Origin: Taibaiella lutea
GTDB taxonomy: Bacteria > Bacteroidota > Bacteroidia > Chitinophagales > Chitinophagaceae
DNA length: 64,000 nucleotides
Assembly (NCBI RefSeq): GCF_008629695.1
Contig: NZ_VWSH01000004.1
Span: 558,001 to 622,000 of the forward strand
Direction: 5' to 3'
Shown here piece after piece: positions 32,730-39,245 of this stretch. The translations under genes and the position numbers were made by a program. How positions within the stretch are numbered: position 1 is the first letter of the stretch; every line of letters begins with the position of its first letter. The notes below the pieces were generated by a model, which was given only the letters and a program-made list of their open reading frames with translations, did not search any database and was not told the origin of the DNA.

Positions 32730-33485
32730 CTACCCTTCCCTCAATTCTTTACCCGTAAGTGCAATAAATACATCTTCCAGATTAGCTTCTTTGACTTTCT
32801 TTTTACGTTCAAATCCGGATGCTATTAAATTGTCTATCAATGTATCGGGCGTATTTAAAGAAATTATTTTACCGGTATCTACAATGGCAACTCTGTCGCA
32901 AAGCTCTTCTGCTTCATCCATATAATGCGTCGTGATTACAACCGTTGTACCGGAGGCTTTCAACTCGCGTATCAAATCCCAGAGATTACGGCGGGCTTGC
33001 GGGTCAAGGCCCGTAGTCGGTTCATCAAGGAAAATGATTTTAGGTTTATTGATAATAGTTGTTGCTATGGAAAACCGTTGCTTCTGGCCGCCCGAAAGCT
33101 CTTTAAACTTATTCTTTGCCTTATCTTCAAGATTCACACTTTTCAGCAAAGTCATTGCATCGGTCTTTACGTTATAAAGACCCGCAAACAATTCAATCAG
33201 TTCTTTCAGGTTAAGATTAGGATAAAATCCTGCCGCCTGTAACTGAACTCCGATTACCTTTTTTATTTCATTAGGATGCGTATCCAGATTTTTACCATCA
33301 ACAATAACCGTACCGGACGTCTTTTCCCGTAGTGTTTCAATGATTTCAAGCGTTGTGGTTTTACCCGCGCCGTTCGGGCCCAGCAAGCCGAAAACCTCTC
33401 CTTCTTCCACTTCAAAACTAAGGTCATTTACAGCCGTAAAATCACCATATTTTTTCACTAAATGCTGAACACTGATTATTGCCAT
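32730..33485 (-). CDS. ABC transporter ATP-binding protein
   Basis: A 251-residue ATPase subunit. Walker A is GPNGAGKTT (residues 36-44), the signature is LSGGQ (130-134), Walker B is IIFLDE (150-155), and the switch His lies in VVITTHYMDEAEELCDR. The ordering and the TTHYMDEAEEL segment match the ABC-2/drug-exporter (CcmA) group. No permease gene is adjacent: the neighbours are dnaJ and a CBS-domain gene, so the membrane partner must be encoded elsewhere. Confidence 0.92.
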   Translation of the reverse strand: MAIISVQHLVKKYGDFTAVNDLSFEVEEGEVFGLLGPNGAGKTTTLEIIETLREKTSGTVIVDGKNLDTHPNEIKKVIGVQLQAAGFYPNLNLKELIELFAGLYNVKTDAMTLLKSVNLEDKAKNKFKELSGGQKQRFSIATTIINKPKIIFLDEPTTGLDPQARRNLWDLIRELKASGTTVVITTHYMDEAEELCDRVAIVDTGKIISLNTPDTLIDNLIASGFERKKKVKEANLEDVFIALTGKELREG

Positions 33486-33529
33486 TTCGAATCGTTGTTA
33501 ATTAAACTTATTGAGAGATTGCAAATTTA

Positions 33530-33562
33530 CACAAAAAAAATCCCTCGTTTAAGGAGGGATTT
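33530..33562 (-). terminator. Terminator for the CBS-domain gene
   Basis: AAATCCCTC (33538-33546) pairs with GAGGGATTT (33554-33562). Read on the minus strand the stem is followed by eight T residues. Confidence 0.85.
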
Positions 33563-33618
33563 AAGATGTGAACCGAAATTCTATTTCTTAAGTAATTTCG
33601 CCGAATTTTTAATTGGAG

Positions 33619-34281
33619 TTACATGTTAATATAATGCATCAGCGACTGATACCGGTCAATCATGCTTTCCATTGCCGGCATTTCGCCAAACACTTCCTTA
33701 ACCTCATATTCATATCTTTCAAAAGAAGCTACCAGGCTTTGAATGTCTTTTGTATTCGTTTTAATAACAATTTCCATCAATTCCTGATTCGGATAAGTAA
33801 ATACCTGCAGATTGGTAATGATAACGTCGTTACTCTCACAGATACGTGCAATTTCAGAAAGACTGTAATTGGCAGGTTTTGCTTCAAGGCAAAGTATACC
33901 GCCCGATTTGTCTAAACCGGAATTGTTGCAAATAAACTCGAATAAAGCGTTCCTGCTGACGCTGCCCATATACTTATTGTCTTCATTCAGTACAGGAACA
34001 ATAGAAATATTTTGTTGTAAAGCTCTTCTGATGGCTTCATAAGGATGCTGGTTACCATAAACCACAGGCTTAAAGTTGGTAAAATCAGCAGAAGACAAAG
34101 CTTTTTCAGGCGTTTCCCAATTCAGTAAATCTTCTTCTTTAATCAAAGCTTTATATTCATCGCCTTCCACAATCGTGATATTGGAAATCTGGTGATCCTG
34201 CATTAGCTGCAATGCCTTGTCTCCGGTATCTTCCATTGTAAGGGAAGGAATTTCTGATGATATAAGTTGGTATATAAACAT
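33619..34281 (-). CDS. CBS domain protein
   Basis: 220 residues built of two CBS repeats (about residues 1-60 and 75-130: LTMEDTGDKALQLMQDHQIS and HPYEAIRRALQQNISIVPVL) followed by an ACT-like C-terminal beta domain (LCLEAKPANYSLSEIARICE). CBS pairs bind adenosyl nucleotides and regulate partner activity. No enzyme domain is attached, so it is probably a free sensor subunit. It ends at its own terminator and starts near the hydrolase gene on the same strand. Confidence 0.85.
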   Translation of the reverse strand: MFIYQLISSEIPSLTMEDTGDKALQLMQDHQISNITIVEGDEYKALIKEEDLLNWETPEKALSSADFTNFKPVVYGNQHPYEAIRRALQQNISIVPVLNEDNKYMGSVSRNALFEFICNNSGLDKSGGILCLEAKPANYSLSEIARICESNDVIITNLQVFTYPNQELMEIVIKTNTKDIQSLVASFERYEYEVKEVFGEMPAMESMIDRYQSLMHYINM

Positions 34282-34382
34282 GGCTATTGCGTTTTTAAAT
34301 TGCTAATCGTCTCTTTATTATATCAACGTCAAAAACTGTTCCAAAGATGTGCAATAGTGTATAATCTTTCTTTATGCTACAA

Positions 34383-35144
34383 TCAGCTGGCTGAATGCTT
34401 GCTCAAAAATTCAGACAAAATCTCATTAAACTCAGCCGGAACCTCCATCATGGGAGCATGACCGCATTTGTCAATCCAGTGTAATTCTGAATTAGGCAAT
34501 AATTGCTTGAACTCTTCCGCAACCATTGGCGGAGTAATTGTGTCATTTTTTCCCCAGATAAGGCAAGTGGGCACTGTGATTTCGCGCAACTCATCGCTCA
34601 GATTATTTCTTATGGCAGATTTTGCCAAAGCAATAATCTTTATAGCTTTCAGGCGGTTGTTTACAATATCGTAAATCTCATCTACCAGTTCTTTAGTCGC
34701 AATGTTAGGATCATAAAAAGTCAGTTCCGTTTTTTTGCGGATAAATTCATAATCGCCGCGTTTGGGATAAGTTTCGCCCATACCGTTTTCAAACAAACCC
34801 GAACTGCCGGTTAATGTCAGCGTCTTTACCCTGTCCTTATTGGCTAAAGTATAAATCAAACCGATGTGGCCACCTAAAGAATTACCCATTAAATGCACCT
34901 TGTCAAATTCTCGCGATTCTATAAACTTCTGAACATATTTCGCCAGCGAACCAACGCCTGTGTCCAAACCCAGTTCAAACAAAGGCAGCATTGGAATAAT
35001 GACTCTGTACTTACTTTTAAAATAATCAAAAAGGTCTTTAAAATTGCTGAGCGCCCCAAAAAGACCATGCAATAAAATTAATGGTTCTCCTTCGCCTTCT
35101 TCAACGAATTTGAATTTGCCGAGTGTTTGAACTTGTAATTCCAT
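34383..35144 (-). CDS. Alpha/beta hydrolase
   Basis: 253 residues. The oxyanion motif is LLHGLFGALSNF (near residues 23-34), the nucleophile elbow is GNSLGG (Ser in LMGNSLGGHIGL, near residue 90), the acid is in IWGKNDTITP and the catalytic His is in DKCGHAPMMEVP. The pattern is of the MhpC/BioH-like esterase group; substrate unknown. It is upstream of the CBS-domain gene on the same strand with a 100-bp gap. Confidence 0.9.
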   Translation of the reverse strand: MELQVQTLGKFKFVEEGEGEPLILLHGLFGALSNFKDLFDYFKSKYRVIIPMLPLFELGLDTGVGSLAKYVQKFIESREFDKVHLMGNSLGGHIGLIYTLANKDRVKTLTLTGSSGLFENGMGETYPKRGDYEFIRKKTELTFYDPNIATKELVDEIYDIVNNRLKAIKIIALAKSAIRNNLSDELREITVPTCLIWGKNDTITPPMVAEEFKQLLPNSELHWIDKCGHAPMMEVPAEFNEILSEFLSKHSAS

Positions 35145-35213
35145 ACAATTGTGTGTTGGCTGCTAAAATAGGTTTATTATATTAGGACAGCATTATTTTT
35201 CAGGAAAAAATTT

Positions 35214-35693
35214 TTATAATTCTATGCTGACATTCAACCATTCGCTGCTGAACCGTGCTTCGTATTTTTTATAGAAGCGGATAGCCGGTTCATTCCAATC
35301 CAATACCTGCCAGAGCATGCCGCTGAATTTCTTTTCTGTTGCCTCCTGAATCAATGCATCCATTAATTTTCCTCCGATGCCATTGCCCCGCCATTGCTCA
35401 TTTACAATAATGTCTTCAAGATACATGCGCTGGCCTTTCCATGTTGAATATCGAATGTAATATAAGGCAAATCCTACAATTTCTGATGTCATAAGCGCCG
35501 AATCTTCCACCGCTGCTACCCAGGCCCACCAAACAGGATTTGAACCGAATCCGCTTTCCTTAAAATGCTCCGGTGAAACCGTAACCTCTTCGGGTGCCTT
35601 TTCGTATAATGCCAGTTCGTGTATCAGACGCATCATGGCTTCCGTATCTCCGGGCAATGCTTTTCGTATGTTAATACTCTTATTACTGTCCAT
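35214..35693 (-). CDS. GNAT family N-acetyltransferase
   Basis: 159 residues. The acetyl-CoA binding loop is QWRGNGIGGKLM within LEDIIVNEQWRGNGIGGKL (about residues 91-110), and RKALPGDTEAMMRLIHELA is the N-terminal strand-helix. The whole resembles the diamine acetyltransferase (SSAT) group. YKKYEARFSSEWLNVSIEL closes the fold. Length is normal. A TAnnTTTG-type element lies six bases upstream of the start. Confidence 0.9.
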   Translation of the reverse strand: MDSNKSINIRKALPGDTEAMMRLIHELALYEKAPEEVTVSPEHFKESGFGSNPVWWAWVAAVEDSALMTSEIVGFALYYIRYSTWKGQRMYLEDIIVNEQWRGNGIGGKLMDALIQEATEKKFSGMLWQVLDWNEPAIRFYKKYEARFSSEWLNVSIEL

Positions 35694-35698
35694 GATTG

Positions 35699-35706
35699 CA
35701 AAACTA
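35699..35706 (-). promoter_or_regulatory. GNAT gene promoter -7 element
   Basis: Minus strand TAGTTTTG, ending five bases before the ATG at 35693; a short leader is implied. Confidence 0.45.
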
Positions 35707-35819
35707 TAGGCTTTAAGTTTATTTATAAAAGATTTAGGAATAAATATAAGGGTTGTGATTTTGGCATAAACTTAAAATCCTATTTTTACAGCAACAGATT
35801 TTTTTAAAACCCCCGTTGT

Positions 35820-36392
35820 TTGCTTAATAATAATTACAGAAACCTCAGCGACGAGGATTTGCTGCACCGCATTGCCATAAAGCAGGATCAGGAAGCATTT
35901 GGTGTTTTATACCAGCGCTACCTTCACCTGGCGCTCGGCGTGTGCATCAAGTATTTAAAGTCGCCTGATTTAGCCAAAGATGCGGTACAGGTAATTTTTG
36001 TACGCATCTGGACCGATGTGCACCAGCATCAGGTACGGAAATTTAAACCCTGGTTTTATCAGGTGGTAAAGAACCATTGCCTGATGGAGCTGAGGAAAAA
36101 AGACCCTAATCAGAAAATAGTAGCAGACTGGGATATGGATATTATGGAATCGGAAGAAACCCTGCATCATAAGCTTAACGAAGAACATCTGATACTGACA
36201 TTACACCTTTGCCTGAAAGCATTGAATAACGAACAAAAACAATGCATCGAGCATTTTTACCTGAACCAGAAAAGTTATAACGAAACAGCTATACTAACAG
36301 GTTTTTCAGATAAAAAAGTAAAAACCAATATTCAAAACGGCAGACGAAATCTTAAGAATTGCCTTAAACAAAAGATTACGAACCAGGCCTGA
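35820..36392 (+). CDS. ECF sigma factor (sigma-70 family)
   Basis: 190 residues starting at TTG. Region 2 is at residues about 25-95 (EAFGVLYQRYLHLALGVCIK and FVRIWTDVHQHQVRKFKPWF), and region 4 carries the helix-turn-helix in LNQKSYNETAILTGFSDKKV. It is followed two bases later by an anti-sigma gene, the usual pairing in which the membrane partner holds the sigma factor until a signal releases it. The TTG is accepted because the coding pattern begins there and no ATG lies upstream in frame. Confidence 0.9.
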   Translation: MLNNNYRNLSDEDLLHRIAIKQDQEAFGVLYQRYLHLALGVCIKYLKSPDLAKDAVQVIFVRIWTDVHQHQVRKFKPWFYQVVKNHCLMELRKKDPNQKIVADWDMDIMESEETLHHKLNEEHLILTLHLCLKALNNEQKQCIEHFYLNQKSYNETAILTGFSDKKVKTNIQNGRRNLKNCLKQKITNQA

Positions 36393-36394
36393 CC

Positions 36395-37474
36395 ATGCAC
36401 AACGACGACCATAAAATATTGCAAATACTTGACCAAAGCGCCTGTCTCAGCAAGAGCCAGCTATTGGGGTATTTGAATCGTAGTTTATATCCGGAAGAGT
36501 TGCGCGCTGTCGAATTGCATTTAAGCAGCTGCACCCTTTGCAATGATGCACTTGATGGTTTTGAAGCAGTCCAGAATGCCGAAAGCCTTATTGCATCGAT
36601 GGTTCCTCCTGTTTTGCCTGCCATAATCCTGCCTGAAAAACCTGTAGAAAAGAAAGAACCCGAAGCACAGCCTGCTTACGTACCTTCCAAAAAACGTTCG
36701 AGAGTTAAGGTAAATGCCGAAGCGGCTGCTCCTGAACCTAATAAATATAATTCCAATCCTCAGGGCATCTGGCTCAAAACAATGGGCGCCGCCGCTGCAT
36801 TGATAATCGGTTTTGGCTTGATATGGTATTATGAATTGGGTTCCAAAAAGAATACAGAAAACATAGCTGCCAATATACCCAATGCCGATACGGAGCCACG
36901 TCCTGTAAACGATATGAGTACGCAGAGCCTTGCCGCTCCCAAACCGGATTCCCTGCAATTGCTTGCCGAAAAAAAGGCAAAAGATTCTGTTTATCTGGCA
37001 ACGGTAAAAGTCGAAAAATTAAAAGCACAAAAAGACAGCCTGGCAAACATTGCGCTTGCCCGTAAGGCTGATACTGTAATTGTGAGTGCGGACAAACCTT
37101 TACTGGCGGCAAACGAAAAAGAGAAAGAAGAAACAAATAACCCGCCTGAACCAACTGCGAAGAAACAAGTTGCCGCACCGTCAGCGGCTATGGCTCCTAA
37201 GAAAGAAGAAGATACAAAAACTGCCAAAAGCGATTTTGAGCTTGGCATGCAGCAATACAAGCAAAATAATTTTGCAAGCGCCTTACTTTATTTCAAGACA
37301 GCAGAATCAAACGATAAAGACCCTAAACATTGGGAAGCCGTTTATTTATCGGGCATGTGTAACAAAAGCCTTGACAGGAAACGAAAGGCCGTTAAATATT
37401 TCGAACGTGTGGTTGCTGCAAAAGCGTCACAGGCAAAGGCCGCACAAAAACAACTGGATGATCTGAATAAATAA
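36395..37474 (+). CDS. Zinc-finger anti-sigma factor with TPR-like tail
   Basis: 359 residues. The N-terminal ZAS motif H-x3-C-x2-C is His42, Cys46, Cys49 (ELHLSSCTLCNDAL), which would hold the sigma factor. A single membrane segment (MGAAAALIIGFGLIWYY) is near residues 128-145. The extracytoplasmic part is Ala/Lys/Pro-rich, and the C-terminal 90 residues contain TPR-like repeats (FELGMQQYKQNNFASALLYF). The gene begins two bases after the sigma stop, indicating translational coupling. Its signal is not apparent. Confidence 0.88.
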   Translation: MHNDDHKILQILDQSACLSKSQLLGYLNRSLYPEELRAVELHLSSCTLCNDALDGFEAVQNAESLIASMVPPVLPAIILPEKPVEKKEPEAQPAYVPSKKRSRVKVNAEAAAPEPNKYNSNPQGIWLKTMGAAAALIIGFGLIWYYELGSKKNTENIAANIPNADTEPRPVNDMSTQSLAAPKPDSLQLLAEKKAKDSVYLATVKVEKLKAQKDSLANIALARKADTVIVSADKPLLAANEKEKEETNNPPEPTAKKQVAAPSAAMAPKKEEDTKTAKSDFELGMQQYKQNNFASALLYFKTAESNDKDPKHWEAVYLSGMCNKSLDRKRKAVKYFERVVAAKASQAKAAQKQLDDLNK

Positions 37475-37507
37475 AAAAGCGATGGATTCAATCCATCGCT
37501 TTTTTAT
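37473..37507 (+). terminator. Rho-independent terminator after the sigma/anti-sigma pair
   Basis: GCGATGGAT pairs with ATCCATCGC around TCA, with six A before and six T after. Confidence 0.9.
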
Positions 37508-37528
37508 TTCACCCTTTCTGCATTCCTT

Positions 37529-37576
37529 CAAGCCCTGAAAGGGCGACAGAGAACAGGATAGGATAAAATCCTATCC
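37529..37576 (+). repeat. AGCCCTGAAAGGGCG element, second copy
   Basis: CAAGCCCTGAAAGGGCG (37529-37545) then GATAGGATAAAATCCTATCC (37557-37576), a second short hairpin. It matches the copy at 15684-15733 in both halves and spacing. Confidence 0.75.
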
Positions 37577-37593
37577 ACTAAACGAGGACGGTA

Positions 37594-38469
37594 TTATTTC
37601 GTAAACCTGCAAGTAGTTATATTGTTGCCTGAAGTGTAAACCAGACAATAAACACCCGATTGTAATGATGCAATATCAAAAATAGCTGTTTTCGTTTTTA
37701 CGTTCCGGTGCTGAACAACCCTACCCGTCGCGTCAATGATATTGAGAGAACCACTTAACTCTGCACCGCCGCCGGAGAGGCATACAGACAATTTATCATT
37801 TGCCGGCACCGGAAAACATTTTAACTGAGTTATCCGCTCATTTTTGAGATCGTTGATGCCGGTTACACTTTCCGTATTAAAATCATCCATCACAAAACGG
37901 CTGCCGTAATGAGTAAGGGAATCACTTGAGATTTTTAGTTTCAATGTCATATAAACGGGCGTTTCCATACTGCTGTAATGAAATGGAATAGACTGTAAAG
38001 TCCAGTTCAGTTGCTCTGTTGTCAGTTTTATGGATGTATCGGCCAGTGCGTTCCCGCTTTCGCCTTCCAGTAAAACATCTACACGGGCATAATCGCCCGC
38101 CGTCGGCATTAATTTATAATAAAACGAAATTTTGGAAGGCGCTGTAGTAAAAGCAATACGCTGATCTACAAATGAATCGGCATCATAATTTACCGGCTTG
38201 ATGTCGCCACCATAGGTAAAGTCACAGTATTTTGCCACTCTTAATTCCAGCGCCCTTGTGCCGGTATGCGCATCGTCCGTAACAAATCTTACACTATCCG
38301 AACCTATCCATTGACAAGTCGTGTCAATCGGGATTGCAATGGCATTCGCCTGTCTCCAGAGCCTGGGTGTGCCATCGCCATTTTGCAATTCGAATCCGGA
38401 ATTGGGTATCTGGGCAATGGCGTTTACAGATGATAAAATGATGCCTGAAAGTAAAAGTATTTTTTTCAT
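37594..38469 (-). CDS. T9SS type A sorting domain secreted protein
   Basis: 291 residues starting at ATG 38469 (MKKILLLSGIILSSVNAIAQ, a clean signal peptide; the upstream in-frame start adds a Cys/Pro-rich tract). The mature protein is a beta-sandwich resembling carbohydrate-binding or PCMD-type modules (IPNSGFELQNGDGTPRLW at the N-terminus). The C-terminal sorting domain is short: CFPVPANDKLSVCLSGGG, then NIIDATGRVVQHRNV and SLQSGVYCLVYTSG. The gene is isolated, with a repeat element just beyond its 3' end. Confidence 0.85.
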   Translation of the reverse strand: MKKILLLSGIILSSVNAIAQIPNSGFELQNGDGTPRLWRQANAIAIPIDTTCQWIGSDSVRFVTDDAHTGTRALELRVAKYCDFTYGGDIKPVNYDADSFVDQRIAFTTAPSKISFYYKLMPTAGDYARVDVLLEGESGNALADTSIKLTTEQLNWTLQSIPFHYSSMETPVYMTLKLKISSDSLTHYGSRFVMDDFNTESVTGINDLKNERITQLKCFPVPANDKLSVCLSGGGAELSGSLNIIDATGRVVQHRNVKTKTAIFDIASLQSGVYCLVYTSGNNITTCRFTK

Positions 38470-38696
38470 AATTCGCAGTTTTGGTTGTTTGGTATTACAA
38501 GGCATTGAATGCACCTTTTAATAACAAGACGGACTTTTTATAACGAATTATAGTATTGCTGCATAAATATCCGGGTATCATCCTGAAAGTATTATACCTT
38601 TTACTGTTTTCTTTCTACAAACCTTAATTCTATTTTCCCTATGGGTTTAAATGAAACACATAGGGACATAGGAAATTAATTATATAGAATTGTGTT

Positions 38697-38725
38697 CCGC
38701 CCTTGTTGGTGTTTTCACCAGCAAG
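38697..38725 (+). repeat. Degenerate family-1 REP
   Basis: CCGCCCTTGTTGGTGTTTTC followed by ACCAGCAAG. It forms an inverted pair with the copy at 38741. Confidence 0.65.
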
Positions 38726-38740
38726 TTAATTAAAAGTATT

Positions 38741-38764
38741 GCGGTTGGTGAAGACACCAACCGC
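38741..38764 (-). repeat. Inverted family-1 REP
   Basis: GCGGTTGGTG (38741-38750), AAGA loop, CACCAACCGC (38755-38764), a perfect 10-bp stem followed by GGCGAG, so the unit reads in the reverse direction relative to the 12305 copy. Confidence 0.7.
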
Positions 38765-38784
38765 GGCGAGCCAACCGGCAGTAA

Positions 38785-38813
38785 TGCGGCTTCAATAAGC
38801 TCCACCATCACGC
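38785..38813 (+). repeat. TGCGGCTTC direct repeat, copy 1
   Basis: TGCGGCTTCAATAAGCTCCA followed by CCATCACGC. The related copy at 39212-39238 reads TGCGGCTTCGACAAGTTCAG then CCACCGC. The two flank the 21-bp array. Confidence 0.55.
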
Positions 38814-38909
38814 TATTTTAGATATGTTTATTTATTTTAAATAATTGAATTTCATTCAATTGCATAACATATTGATAGCAATAAACACGACACTGAGGTC
38901 AATTCAATC

Positions 38910-39140
38910 AATACACTCGACGCACAGGTCTGTGCAACCGATGCAATGGCTTGTGCAACCGACGCAATGGCTTGTGCAACTGATGCAATGGTCTGTGCAA
39001 CCGACGCAATGGCGTGTGCAATCGACGCAATGGTCTGTGTAATCAACGCAATGGCTTGCGCAACCGACGCAATGGTCTGTGCAACTGATGCAATGGTCTG
39101 TGCAATCAACGCAATGGCTTGTGCAACCGACGCAAATGCG
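38910..39140. repeat. 21-bp repeat array, ten units plus one decayed
   Basis: Ten consecutive 21-bp units run from 38931 to 39140, beginning TGTGCAACCGACGCAATGG; a decayed one precedes them (38910-38930). Variation is concentrated in a few positions (ACC/ACT/ATC and GGCT/GGTC). The plus frame encodes heptads such as MACATDA, and the minus frame QTIASVA. Frames on both strands stay open by periodicity. The units are contiguous without spacers, so it is not a CRISPR. Confidence 0.88.
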
Positions 39141-39211
39141 TTACGATTGATGAAGGTACTTCACCGATGCTTTGGCAAATTCAATACTACTTATCGGACT
39201 TTCCTCACCAT

Positions 39212-39238
39212 TGCGGCTTCGACAAGTTCAGCCACCGC
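39212..39238 (+). repeat. TGCGGCTTC direct repeat, copy 2
   Basis: TGCGGCTTCGACAAGTTCAG then CCACCGC, on the far side of the 21-bp array from copy 1, a few bases from the 3' end of the TonB receptor gene. Confidence 0.55.
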
Positions 39239-39245
39239 AAAAACA

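Larger units (their letters stand above)
38470..38909. other. Noncoding stretch with REP pair
   Basis: Holds no gene. It contains two family-1-like palindromes facing each other (38697-38725 and 38741-38764) and a TGCGGCTTC element at 38785-38813. Confidence 0.5.

Noticed and set aside
38931-39140. CRISPR-like array
   Set aside because: Units are contiguous and 21 bp long with no unique spacers, and no cas genes are present.
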